53,328 bases of DNA from Thermodesulfovibrionia bacterium. Its GTDB lineage: Bacteria > Nitrospirota > Thermodesulfovibrionia > UBA6902. The position numbers and the translations under genes were made by a program. The DNA lies in contig CAMYND010000016.1 in the NCBI GenBank assembly GCA_947259645.1, positions 1 through 53,328 on the forward strand. The letters are read 5' to 3'. Below, in pieces: positions 43,045-51,665 of the stretch (the stretch's first letter is position 1; each line of letters opens with the position of its first letter). The notes beneath the pieces are model-generated. The model searched no databases. It was not told where the DNA came from and saw only the letters and a program-made list of their open reading frames with translations.

Positions 43045-43509
43045 AGCTCATCTATTTATAATGTACATGCAGATGCACCTGTCTTCCTCTGATAATGATG
43101 CATAATATCCTGCTACTGTTATCGACAAGTGCCGGTATAAACTTAAGTTATAGCATTGATGCAATTCTCCCTGTCTTGCTTTCGGAGAGAGCGATAAATT
43201 GAAGATCTTTGTTCCTTAATATTGCTGACAGGTTTCTGTAATGCCTTGTCTCAGTTCAGAGTCAACAGTTAATCTCTACTGATCAATTACAATGCACTTC
43301 GCATCAATGAGAAATAGAATCGAAAGAGCGTTAGAGAGTGTTATCGCAGTTGATTCATTATCTCAGTTTCCTGACATATGTTCTCTATTTGTCAACAATA
43401 GTATCCTTATTCGCAACATTCATATTGTTGCCAATTTGTATCTTTATGTTCCATTTTTGTATTTTTTACTTGACAAGTTGTTTTTTATTTTTTAAATTAG
43501 TAGATACAT
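43045..43509. other. AT-rich divergent intergenic region
   Basis: No gene is supported in these 465 bases between the kinase and the winged-helix gene, which point away from each other. The right end is strongly AT-rich and holds the promoter candidate described separately. A short inverted repeat (AATTCTCCCTG ... CGGAGAGAGC region, 43161-43195) is visible but no RNA family fits. Confidence 0.5.
43470..43498 (+). promoter_or_regulatory. Candidate sigma-70 promoter for the winged-helix gene
   Basis: A perfect TTGACA (43470-43475) is followed at 17 bases by TAAATT (43493-43498). The ATG at 43510 is only 11 bases beyond the -10, so a transcript from here would be nearly leaderless; there is also no Shine-Dalgarno before that ATG. 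Confidence 0.42.
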
Positions 43510-44055
43510 ATGTTAGAGAAATTATTTACATCAGGAATAAGGGCAGACATAATGTCACTGCTTTTTAATAATCCTGAAGAGAAATTTTATGTAAGAGAAA
43601 TTGCAAGGCTTATTAATAAGAATCCATCAGGCGTTAAAAGAGAACTTGACAAGTTAAAGCTTATGGATCTGGTTACATCGGAAAGAGAAGGCAACCTGAA
43701 ATATTTCAAAGTAAACCGCAACTCTCCTCTTTTCCCTGAACTGAAGGGTTTGATAGCCAAATCACTCGGCCTCCCTGGCGCTCTTAAATCTGTTCTTAAA
43801 GCATCAGAAGCGAAAACAGCCTTTATCTACGGTCCCTACGTAAAAAAGGCAAATGCTCCGTCAATTGATTTATTCGTCGTTTCTGATTCGAATCATATTA
43901 AAAAAGCACTTGATGAAATCGAAAAAAGATTCGGGCGGAAAATCCGGCTTACATTAATGAGCATTTCAGAATATAAAGACAAAAAGAAAAATTCAGAACG
44001 GATGCTGACAAAGTTATTAAATACCAAGAAGGTTCTACTATTCGGTAGACTGTAA
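43510..44055 (+). CDS. Winged-helix regulator with degenerate nucleotidyltransferase-like domain
   Basis: A 181-residue protein. Residues 1-75 form a winged helix (REIARLINKNPSGVKRELDK, LVTSEREGNLKYFKVN). Residues about 90-181 resemble a MNT-type nucleotidyltransferase fold (AFIYGPYVKKANAPSIDLFV), but the catalytic GS and the first Asp of the DxD are not kept (GP, SID), so it is probably inactive. Such wHTH-MNT proteins are known in bacteria and archaea as likely regulators. It lies 40 bases upstream of the histone-like gene on the same strand and may control or be co-transcribed with it. Confidence 0.75.
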   Translation: MLEKLFTSGIRADIMSLLFNNPEEKFYVREIARLINKNPSGVKRELDKLKLMDLVTSEREGNLKYFKVNRNSPLFPELKGLIAKSLGLPGALKSVLKASEAKTAFIYGPYVKKANAPSIDLFVVSDSNHIKKALDEIEKRFGRKIRLTLMSISEYKDKKKNSERMLTKLLNTKKVLLFGRL

Positions 44056-44095
44056 TCTATCCCATATTATGGGAAATGAAAGGGGGTGAAACAGA

Positions 44096-44392
44096 ATGGC
44101 CGCCAAAAAGAAAGCCGCTGCAAAGAAAAAAGCCGCACCTAAGAAAAAGGCTGCGAAGAAAAAGACCGCTAAGAAAAAGGCCGCGCCTAAGAAAAAAGCT
44201 GCGAAGAAAAAGACCGCTAAGAAAAAGGCCGCGCCTAAGAAAAAGGCTGCGAAGAAGAAAACAGCCAAGAAAAAAGCCGCGCCTAAGAAAAAAGCTGCGA
44301 AGAAGAAAACAGCCAAGAAAAAGGCCGCGCCTAAGAAAAAGGCTGCGAAGAAGAAAACAGCCAAGAAAAAGACTGCTAAGAGAAAGAGATAA
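44096..44392 (+). CDS. Lys/Ala-rich histone-H1-like DNA-binding protein
   Basis: A 98-residue protein made of little but Lys, Ala, Pro and Thr: a 12-residue start, five perfect copies of the 16-residue unit AAPKKKAAKKKTAKKK, and the end TAKRKR. It resembles the C-terminal tail of histone H1 and bacterial H1-like proteins (AlgP, HctA-type tails) and should bind DNA or RNA without a folded domain. A GGGGGTGAAA ribosome site precedes it. Antisense frames here are open only because of the AAG/GCC codon bias. A terminator follows at 44420. Nucleoid or stress role is inferred. Confidence 0.85.
   Translation: MAAKKKAAAKKKAAPKKKAAKKKTAKKKAAPKKKAAKKKTAKKKAAPKKKAAKKKTAKKKAAPKKKAAKKKTAKKKAAPKKKAAKKKTAKKKTAKRKR
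44132..44371 (+). repeat. Five 48-bp tandem coding repeats
   Basis: Five in-frame copies of a 48-base unit encode identical 16-residue blocks. The DNA copies differ only at a few silent positions (AAA/AAG, GCT/GCC), so they are recent expansions whose copy number may vary between strains. Confidence 0.85.
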
Positions 44393-44419
44393 CACTCTTT
44401 ATGTTATGTCTTCATTGAG

Positions 44420-44457
44420 GCTGTCCCATCCTGAATGGTGGGGCAGCTCTTTTTTTT
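44420..44457 (+). terminator. Rho-independent terminator after the histone-like gene
   Basis: GCTGTCCCA (44420-44428) pairs with TGGGGCAGC (44439-44447; one G-T pair) around a 10-base loop, followed by CT and eight T (44450-44457). It ends the transcript of the winged-helix and histone-like genes, before the convergent lpxC. Confidence 0.85.
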
Positions 44458-44533
44458 ACGCTTACGAGCGAAAAGTTCTTCTCGCTATGCTTTCATTGGA
44501 AGAGAATAATAACAGGATGTTTAAATGAAAGAA

Positions 44534-45427
44534 TTAAATCTGGGCTGCCAGTTCCGTGACTGTAGATGTAAGTACTGCAGGAGAAACAATTTCCCATGTA
44601 TCTCTGTTTAAGAGTAATTTTTTGAGAAGCTTTATGTGAAGCGTATGACCGGACTTGTTGGCAATAATATGTCCGTATATAGGAAGTCCGATTAGTGACA
44701 GATCACCAACAGCATCGAGAATCTTGTGTCTGACAAATTCATTGTTAAACCTGAGGTTCCTTTCATTGATAACCTTCTCGTCACCAAGGGCAATTACATT
44801 CTCCAGGGAAGCACCCTGTGCAAGTCCCTTTGACTTCAGCATCTCAACATCTCTGAGAAATCCAAATGTACGCGCCGGGGCCAGCTCATTGATAAATGTT
44901 TTTTCAGTAATATCTAATCCCATTTTCTGCTCGCCAAAAGCCGGGTGTGTATAAAAAAGCCTGTAGGTCACTCTCGTGCCATCGTACGGTGTGATCGCTA
45001 TATGACTTGAACCTTCAGAAACCGCTACCGGTTCAAGAATCCTCAAACATGAGACTGCCTTTGCCTGTTTTGCGATACCTGACTTCATGATCGCCGATAC
45101 GAGCGGCAACGCGCTGCCGTCGAGTATGGGAACTTCCGGCCCGTCAAGCTCAACAAATACGTTATCTATATTGAGACCGGCCAGGGCAGCTAAAAGATGC
45201 TCCACTGTGCCTACTTTCACGCCCTCTGATGACAGTGTTGTCGCAAAAGTGGTATCAGAAACAGTGCCCACATTTGCCTTGATATTAATGTTGCCTTTGT
45301 CAGTCCTGATAAAAACAACCCCGGTATCATGAGATGCAGGCTTGATACACATATTAATCATTCTGCCTGTGTGAATACCCTGCCCTCTGATGGCTATTTC
45401 CTGCTTTAATGTATTTTGTAATCGCAT
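44534..45427 (-). CDS. lpxC: UDP-3-O-acyl-N-acetylglucosamine deacetylase
   Basis: A 297-residue LpxC that commits UDP-acyl-GlcNAc to lipid A by removing the acetyl group. Visible are the first zinc His and catalytic Glu (GTVEHLLAALAGL), LDGPEVPILDGSALPL, ARTFGFLRDVEMLKSKGLAQG, the second zinc pair (VRHKILDAVGDLSLIG) and the SGHTLH loop. It marks the organism as making lipid A. It follows tldD on the same strand with a 112-base gap. Confidence 0.95.
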   Translation of the reverse strand: MRLQNTLKQEIAIRGQGIHTGRMINMCIKPASHDTGVVFIRTDKGNINIKANVGTVSDTTFATTLSSEGVKVGTVEHLLAALAGLNIDNVFVELDGPEVPILDGSALPLVSAIMKSGIAKQAKAVSCLRILEPVAVSEGSSHIAITPYDGTRVTYRLFYTHPAFGEQKMGLDITEKTFINELAPARTFGFLRDVEMLKSKGLAQGASLENVIALGDEKVINERNLRFNNEFVRHKILDAVGDLSLIGLPIYGHIIANKSGHTLHIKLLKKLLLNRDTWEIVSPAVLTSTVTELAAQI

Positions 45428-45539
45428 ATCCAGCTTATATTAGCAATTCTTATGCCACTAAAACTTTCTTTTAAATTCAGGCGTCTCATTTCTGGAAGTG
45501 TATCATAATTACATCTACAGTGTTCCCATTACACACAAT

Positions 45540-46931
45540 TTAGATTTTTCCGCCAACGACCATCTCAGGGATTCTAACCGTAGGCATTGCATCTGAAACA
45601 GGCACGCCCTGAGCATCTTTTCCGCATGTACCAATCGCAAAACCAAGGTCATTTCCCACCAGGTCAATCGAATTAAGGACTTCCGGTCCGTTGCCGATCA
45701 AGGTTGCTCCCCTGACAGGTTCTCCAACTGTCCCTTTGTTTATCAGGAAGCCTTCAGATACCTCGAATACAAACTCGCCGGTGACTGTATTTACCTGTCC
45801 GCCCCCCATTTTTCTGACAAATAACCCTTTTTCAACTGAACGCACTATTGCGTCCGGGTCACCCTCTCCCTGGGCAATGAAGGTGTTGCTCATTCGCGGA
45901 ATGGGCCTGCATTTATACGATTGCCTCCTGCCGTTTCCGGTGGAGGGAATCCCTTCCTTCCGGGCGGTCATCATACTATGCATGTATCCTTTCAATACAC
46001 CCTTTTCAACGAGTACGCTCCGCTGTGACGGTGCACCTTCATCATCGAACCGGTACGATCCCCTCTTGCCCGGAATTGTTGAATCATCGATTATGGTAAC
46101 AAGCGGAGACGCTATCTGCTGCCCTACTTTACCTGAATAAACAGAGAGCCCCTGCTGAACAAGATCAGCTTCGAGTCCGTGACCAATTGCTTCGTGGATC
46201 ATTGTCCCACCGGCTTCTGACGATATTACCACAGGCATTCGTCCTCCGGGCGCTTTTCTCGCAGTTAACATCTTTATTGCTTTTCTTGCAGCCTTCGCAG
46301 CTATTTCATCAAATGGATTGTCATCAAATATCTCAAAGCCCTGAAATCCTCCTACCGGTTCGTAGCCTGTCTGCAGTATATCTCCATCTGCCGCTATTAC
46401 CTGGATAAGGGCAAGCGTATAAATCCGTTCATCTTCCGCGATGAGGCCCTCAGACGTCGCAATGCAGACATTCTGCACAGAATCCCTGTAAATAACTGAG
46501 ACCTGTTTTATCTTGTTGCTTATCCCTTTCGCAACCTTGTTTGCGCCCTCAACAAGGGATATTTTTTTTCTCATATCAATGTCCCGGGGATTATGCTTTA
46601 TTTCAAAATCAACTGATGGCCTGATCCGGCTTAAATCAAAGGTGGCCTCCTGTTCTGTCCCGTCTTTTACCGCCCTGCTGACCGTTTCAGCTATGCCGGT
46701 CAACGACCCTTCAGAGAAATCATTGCTGTATGCAAAGGCTGATTTATCACCAAAAATAACCCGCACACCTATACCATAATCTATGCCAGATGAGAGCTTT
46801 TCAATCTTGTCGTCTTCAAGCTGTATTGTCAAAGGCCTTTCATGTTCAATGAACACGTCAGCGTAGTCTCCCCCGTGGGACAACGCCTTTTTTAGAATTT
46901 TACTCAATAGTTCGTCAGGTACTGGTTTCAT
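45540..46931 (-). CDS. tldD: TldD-family zinc metalloprotease
   Basis: From ATG 46931 (AAGGCGGTGAAAGA upstream) it has 463 residues; an ATG at 46949 is possible. The TldD/PmbA family mark HEAIGHGLEADL supplies the HExxxH zinc site; other family blocks are IDYGIGVRVIFGDKSAF, SYRFDDEGAPSQRSVLVEKG and TGEFVFEVSEGFLI, with a late GTCGKDAQG. TldD works with TldE (PmbA) to cleave unfolded peptides in the cytoplasm. No tldE is in the window. Transcribed toward lpxC and divergently from mtnP. Confidence 0.93.
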   Translation of the reverse strand: MKPVPDELLSKILKKALSHGGDYADVFIEHERPLTIQLEDDKIEKLSSGIDYGIGVRVIFGDKSAFAYSNDFSEGSLTGIAETVSRAVKDGTEQEATFDLSRIRPSVDFEIKHNPRDIDMRKKISLVEGANKVAKGISNKIKQVSVIYRDSVQNVCIATSEGLIAEDERIYTLALIQVIAADGDILQTGYEPVGGFQGFEIFDDNPFDEIAAKAARKAIKMLTARKAPGGRMPVVISSEAGGTMIHEAIGHGLEADLVQQGLSVYSGKVGQQIASPLVTIIDDSTIPGKRGSYRFDDEGAPSQRSVLVEKGVLKGYMHSMMTARKEGIPSTGNGRRQSYKCRPIPRMSNTFIAQGEGDPDAIVRSVEKGLFVRKMGGGQVNTVTGEFVFEVSEGFLINKGTVGEPVRGATLIGNGPEVLNSIDLVGNDLGFAIGTCGKDAQGVPVSDAMPTVRIPEMVVGGKI

Positions 46932-47067
46932 TCTTTCACCGCCTTGCATTAAATCCGTTCTCGGTCAAGCCGTCATTTGTGGAATAACTATTTAACTTTT
47001 CAAGATAATATGTCAGGATATTGATTATAATAAAGTCCCTTCATATTTAACAATAAAGGAGGATTGC

Positions 47068-47856
47068 ATGTCAAAAATAGGGGTAATTGGTGGAAGCGGG
47101 CTGTATGAAATCAAAGGATTGACGCTAAAAGGGAAAAAAACCATTTCTACGCCCTTTGGTAAGCCATCGGAGAACTACCAGCTCGGAGAAATAAACGGGA
47201 CAGATCTCATATTTCTCCCCCGTCACGGGAAGCACCATGATATTCCTCCTCACATGATTAATTATCGCGCTAACATCTGGGGATTCAAAAAGCTGGGCGT
47301 AGACAGAATTCTGTCGATCAGTGCTGTCGGATGCATAAAAAAAGGTTTAAAACCGGGGAATATCGTGGTACTTGATCAGGTATTAGACATGACCAGAAAC
47401 AGGAAATCCACCTTTTATGACGGAAAGGACGGGGTGGTCCATATAGACTTTACGGAGCCGTACTGCGCAGAACTTCAGAAAATACTGGTGAAGGCCGGCA
47501 GGGGATTGCCGTCTCCGGTAAAAAAAGGGGGGACGTATGTGGCAGTTGAAGGCCCGCGTCTTGAAAGCGCCTCAGAAATCAAAAGTTTCGCGCTTCTCGG
47601 CGGTGATGTAGTGGGGATGACAGGAATGCCTGAGGCTTCTCTGGCCCGGGAGCTCGAGATATGCTACGCCGGATTATCAGTAGTGGCCAATTATGCTGCG
47701 GGAATCAGCAAAAGAAAGCTGACAGTTACCGAGGTCATGGAAGCCATGAAAGAGGCAACTGAAAGCATCAAGACCTTGCTTAAAAAAGCATTCTCACTGA
47801 TTCCTCAGGAAAGAGGGTGCCACTGCAAAGATGCCCTCAAGGAAGCCAGGATATAA
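47068..47856 (+). CDS. mtnP: S-methyl-5'-thioadenosine phosphorylase
   Basis: A 262-residue purine phosphorylase of the MTAP type: cleaves methylthioadenosine from SAM-using pathways with phosphate to adenine and methylthioribose-1-phosphate. Motifs are GVIGGSGLYE, LPRHGKHHDIPPHMINYRAN, AVGCIKKGLKPGNIVV, GTYVAVEGPRLES and MTGMPEASLARELEICYA, with the phosphate-binding GxSGL and the RHG loop. AAAGGAGGA precedes the ATG; TATAAT at 47026-47031 could be its -10. It stands alone between tldD and the second secretion locus. Confidence 0.94.
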   Translation: MSKIGVIGGSGLYEIKGLTLKGKKTISTPFGKPSENYQLGEINGTDLIFLPRHGKHHDIPPHMINYRANIWGFKKLGVDRILSISAVGCIKKGLKPGNIVVLDQVLDMTRNRKSTFYDGKDGVVHIDFTEPYCAELQKILVKAGRGLPSPVKKGGTYVAVEGPRLESASEIKSFALLGGDVVGMTGMPEASLARELEICYAGLSVVANYAAGISKRKLTVTEVMEAMKEATESIKTLLKKAFSLIPQERGCHCKDALKEARI

Positions 47857-48008
47857 TTGAATAATCCCTGTTTCGCAGGGCATTTGAAAATAATTTAGTT
47901 GTCATTTTTAATCTTATACTATATAATACAAATTCTCCTTTTTTTCTTATCTTTTAATGAGATAGCTTGTTATTGACAGGAACCAGGTAATCGTTTAAGC
48001 TAGTGCAA

Positions 48009-48899
48009 ATGTTTGATAATTCAATCAGAACGTTTCGTCTTGTTAACTATCTTCTTGTCGGGCTTATTCTTGTCTCAATTCTGCTTTTGACCCGAACCCT
48101 TCTGAGTATCTCATTCATAAAAAAACCTCTTATTTACTCCGGAACAGCCGCTGTTTCTCCTGCCCAGAATACATTAAAGAACAAAAGTATCATGCATTAC
48201 GCTGACATACTCAGAAATAATCCATTCGGACCGCCCTTACAGCTCCAGCCGATTTCACTGTCAAATGAGACGGTCACCAAACCCGCATCCCTTTCAAATC
48301 TTGTCCTTCTTGGGACCGCTTCCGGTTCCGGAAAACTGAGCTACGCAATTATCACTGACCAGTCCCTTTCACCCACAGAAAACAAAGAAATCTTTGCCCT
48401 CGGGAGTGAAGTCTATAATTACGGAACATTGAACAGGGTAGAAACAACCTATGTGGAAATAACACGTGATTCATCTATATACACGCTGAAACTGCCTGAA
48501 ATTGTCTCTCCATCGACAAATAACGTTCAGAAACAGGCAGCCCGAAAGTCAAAAGACACATTTGCCAGACAGATCAGTGAACGAGAGTACATTCTCGATA
48601 AACGGAGTGTTCAGGAGTCGATTGAAAACCCGGAGCGGATCATGACCGACGCACGACTGCTGCCCAACTTCGTCAATGGAAAGCAGGAGGGCTTCGCTAT
48701 CAGTGAAGTTGTCCCCGACGGTTTGTATCACAGTCTTGGACTCCGCAACGGTGATATACTACTGAAAGTAAATGGACTGTCAATGTCCAGCCCTGAGGTC
48801 GCGATTCAGGCAATGACCGCGCTGAGAGGAATGAACAGGGTTAACCTTGACGTAACAAGAAGCGGAAAAAAAATGTCCATGAGTTACCAAATACGCTAG
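48009..48899 (+). CDS. gspC: Type II secretion protein C with PDZ domain (second locus)
   Basis: From ATG 48009 the protein has 296 residues (GTG at 48003 is in frame). A transmembrane helix (VNYLLVGLILVSILLLTRTL) is followed by the homology-region domain (NLVLLGTASGSGKLSYAII, YNYGTLNRVETTYVEI) and a C-terminal PDZ domain (GFAISEVVPDGLYHSLGLRNGDILLKVNG). This is complete GspC, unlike the copy at 30294. It starts the second secretion locus, 107 bases before its secretin. A TTGACA at 47973 lies just upstream, but its -10 would sit on the start codon, so it is doubtful. Confidence 0.9.
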   Translation: MFDNSIRTFRLVNYLLVGLILVSILLLTRTLLSISFIKKPLIYSGTAAVSPAQNTLKNKSIMHYADILRNNPFGPPLQLQPISLSNETVTKPASLSNLVLLGTASGSGKLSYAIITDQSLSPTENKEIFALGSEVYNYGTLNRVETTYVEITRDSSIYTLKLPEIVSPSTNNVQKQAARKSKDTFARQISEREYILDKRSVQESIENPERIMTDARLLPNFVNGKQEGFAISEVVPDGLYHSLGLRNGDILLKVNGLSMSSPEVAIQAMTALRGMNRVNLDVTRSGKKMSMSYQIR

Positions 48900-49005
48900 T
48901 GTCTGGACCTTTTAAGATATACGCCTTAGGATATTTCGTTTTACATTTTTCACGTAATTGCTTACAATTCATTAATTTTTTAACTGCGAGGGTTAGTTCG
49001 GTATA

Positions 49006-51657
49006 ATGAAGGTCAATAAAACTGCATTAATTGTATGTCTGATGATTATAGTATCATTGGCCTTCATTACCATTCTTCCGGCCAGGGATAACAGGCCCGC
49101 TGCCGGCAGTGAAATAGCATTTAATTTTGTTGATGTTGAAATCCCCACTGTAATTAAATTCATAAGCGAAATAACCGGGTACAACTTTATCTTTGATGAA
49201 AGAATCAGGGGTAAAATAACAATAATTGCACCCACCAAAATTTCAATCGATGAATCCTTTTCCCTCTTTACCTCAATTTTGTCCCTGAAGGGATATACGA
49301 TCATTGAAACCGGTTTTCTGACCTACAAAATTATCCCTTCATCCCTTGCGAAACAGCAGGGGAAAATCTCAACGGACGAGATAATACCGGTGAATGAGGG
49401 TTACATTACAAAACTCATTCCCACGAGCCATATCGAAGCTGAAGACGCACTCCAGTTTCTGCGGCCGATTGTTTCGAGAGACGGCCATATTTCGTCGTTT
49501 GGTCCACGCAACCTGTTACTTATCGTTGACTCAGCAGTCAATATCAGCAAGGTCATGTCCATACTGAAGCTCATAGATAAGCCGTCATTAAAGGAGGAGC
49601 CTGCGAAAATCAACGTCTATTTCCTTGAAAATGCCAATGCCACAGACCTGGCTGCTGTTTTGCAGGGAATAATTAAAGACTTACAGACCTCACATAAAAC
49701 CGCCCTGAGAAACAAGACTGCAAAAAACGGGGCAAATCTACCCCCGATTTTAAGTGTTACGCCCGATAAGTCAACGAACTCACTCATAATCGTTGCCCCT
49801 CCGGAGGATTACAAAAACATCTCGAGTGTAATAAAAACTCTGGACAGGAGAAGAAAGCAGGTTTATGTTGAAGCAATGATTGTTGAGGCGTCAATAGACA
49901 AACTGAAGGAACTCGGTTCACGGTGGCGGATAACCGCGAGCCATAATGGAGAACCGGTTACCATTGGCGGGTTCGGCAATATAACCGTTGATACCATACA
50001 GACCATTGCCCAGGGCTTGTCCGGCCTGTCTGCCGGTGGACTGGGCAACTTTTTGAATATTCCGGTTACAACAGTCTCTACTTCCGGCTCTGTTTCTTCT
50101 CAAACATTAACAACCCCGGGCTTTGCTGCCCTCTTCGGGCTGACCGTATTTGAGGACGCTATCAATGTCCTTTCAACGCCGCAAATACTGACTTCAGACA
50201 ATGAGGAAGCAGAAATAGTTGTTGGTGAAAATGTTCCCTTCATATCATCGCGACAGAATGACTCAAACACAACGACAGCAATATTGAGTTCCATCCAGAG
50301 AACAGATGTTGGTATTACTCTCAGGATCACTCCTCAGATAACCGAGGGCGATTATGTAAATCTCAACATATACCAGGAGATATCAGCTCTCAAAGATGCA
50401 TCAGACGAAGTCTTAACATCTGTCGGCCCGTCAACGACAAAGCGCTCGACAAAAACATCTGTTACCGTAAAAGACGGCCATACCGTTGTTATCGGTGGAC
50501 TGATGGAGGAACGGGAAGAAGAAGGCACGACAAAGACACCGCTCCTCGGGGACATTCCTATTATCGGTTGGCTTTTCAAGTATAAAACCACCTCAAAAAA
50601 CAAAAAAAATCTTCTGGTCTTTCTTTCTCCGCATGTAGTGAAAGAATCTCCTGACCTGGAAAGAATTACCGAGCAGAAACATAAGAGCTTTGTCCAGAGA
50701 GAAAAACTCTATGATACGAATGAACTCCTTATTAAATTCAAAGATAATGTGTCCAGGGAAAGGGCCAGGGAAATCATTGGACACAACGGATCTGTGATTA
50801 TTTATTACTACAAAGAAACGGGAATTTACCATATAAAGCTTAAAGAGGACTATAAAATAGAAACCGCAATAGATGACTATATGTCACTCTCTGAAGTCCT
50901 CTACGCTGAACCAAACTATATAGTGAAAATACCGGGAATTCGCAGGAAGATTGATGACAGGCAGGTTCACCCCTTTGACGGGGATGACAGGTCACAGAAT
51001 ATCCTTCATGAGCAGTCTTTGGTACCTGCTGTCAGCGAACATAAATTAAAGGAAGATCTGTCTGAAGTACATCAGAACATTCAAAGGGAAAATGTTACTC
51101 ATCATGAGGGTACCTGGACATCGTCCGATTCAATCAATGAAAAACCTCCTACAGTCCTTACAGTTGCTGATACAGTGATTCAGGATGTAACCAGAAATGA
51201 ACTACCGGCCCCTGCTGTCGACATTAATCATGAACCGGTCCGTACCATTACGAATGAACTACATGAACGTGAGGCGCCCGCAGTAGAGCCGGTTGAACTG
51301 TTGAACCAGAATACAGTACCGGTTTCAGAAAAAGTTGTTATACCTGATACAGTAACCAAACCACTGGATGACAGAAAAACCTCCTACAATAAAGATGAGA
51401 TAATAAATAATTATGTATACCGGGAAATCGAATACTATGTTCAGGTAGGCGCATGGAAAAATGTGAAATACGCTGAGGCTGAATGGGAACAGCTGATAGT
51501 TGATTACCCTGAAACATACATAGTCCAGGAAAATAATTTTAATGTTGTGAGAATCCCGAATATTCGTTCCAGAGAACAGGGGCAGGTTCTTATACAGAAG
51601 CTGAGGAACAAATTTAAGCTGAAACCCATTCTGGTCCAGAGTGACTATGGTTACTAA
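49006..51657 (+). CDS. gspD: Secretin D with subtilase-propeptide-like domain and SPOR domain
   Basis: An 883-residue secretin, well above the usual 650-750. Signal segment ALIVCLMIIVSLAFITILPA; N0 (VDVEIPTVIKFISEITGYNF), N1-N3 repeats and the secretin core (LSTPQILTSDNEEAEIVVG, VKDGHTVVIGGLM, PLLGDIPIIGWLFK) end near residue 540. Residues about 571-644 match the propeptide of subtilases (fervidolysin-N type): ELLIKFKDNVSRERAREII, TGIYHIKLKEDYKIETAIDD, VLYAEPNYIVKI. A Pro/Glu-rich linker of about 160 residues leads to a C-terminal SPOR domain (YYVQVGAWKNVKYAEAEW, about 808-883), which binds denuded peptidoglycan. The propeptide module has no known place in a secretin; it might dock a protease substrate. 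9 bases before gspE. Confidence 0.88.
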   Translation: MKVNKTALIVCLMIIVSLAFITILPARDNRPAAGSEIAFNFVDVEIPTVIKFISEITGYNFIFDERIRGKITIIAPTKISIDESFSLFTSILSLKGYTIIETGFLTYKIIPSSLAKQQGKISTDEIIPVNEGYITKLIPTSHIEAEDALQFLRPIVSRDGHISSFGPRNLLLIVDSAVNISKVMSILKLIDKPSLKEEPAKINVYFLENANATDLAAVLQGIIKDLQTSHKTALRNKTAKNGANLPPILSVTPDKSTNSLIIVAPPEDYKNISSVIKTLDRRRKQVYVEAMIVEASIDKLKELGSRWRITASHNGEPVTIGGFGNITVDTIQTIAQGLSGLSAGGLGNFLNIPVTTVSTSGSVSSQTLTTPGFAALFGLTVFEDAINVLSTPQILTSDNEEAEIVVGENVPFISSRQNDSNTTTAILSSIQRTDVGITLRITPQITEGDYVNLNIYQEISALKDASDEVLTSVGPSTTKRSTKTSVTVKDGHTVVIGGLMEEREEEGTTKTPLLGDIPIIGWLFKYKTTSKNKKNLLVFLSPHVVKESPDLERITEQKHKSFVQREKLYDTNELLIKFKDNVSRERAREIIGHNGSVIIYYYKETGIYHIKLKEDYKIETAIDDYMSLSEVLYAEPNYIVKIPGIRRKIDDRQVHPFDGDDRSQNILHEQSLVPAVSEHKLKEDLSEVHQNIQRENVTHHEGTWTSSDSINEKPPTVLTVADTVIQDVTRNELPAPAVDINHEPVRTITNELHEREAPAVEPVELLNQNTVPVSEKVVIPDTVTKPLDDRKTSYNKDEIINNYVYREIEYYVQVGAWKNVKYAEAEWEQLIVDYPETYIVQENNFNVVRIPNIRSREQGQVLIQKLRNKFKLKPILVQSDYGY

Positions 51658-51665
51658 GCATTAAT

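Noticed and set aside
44038-44395. Minus-strand Phe/Leu-rich frames (FFFAAFFLG repeats)
   Set aside because: Mirror of the AAG/GCC-rich histone-like gene; hydrophobic pattern is produced by the complement of Lys codons.
47861-47890. Terminator after mtnP (CCCTG-TTTCG-CAGGG)
   Set aside because: Stem of five pairs but no T-run follows, so not supported as rho-independent.
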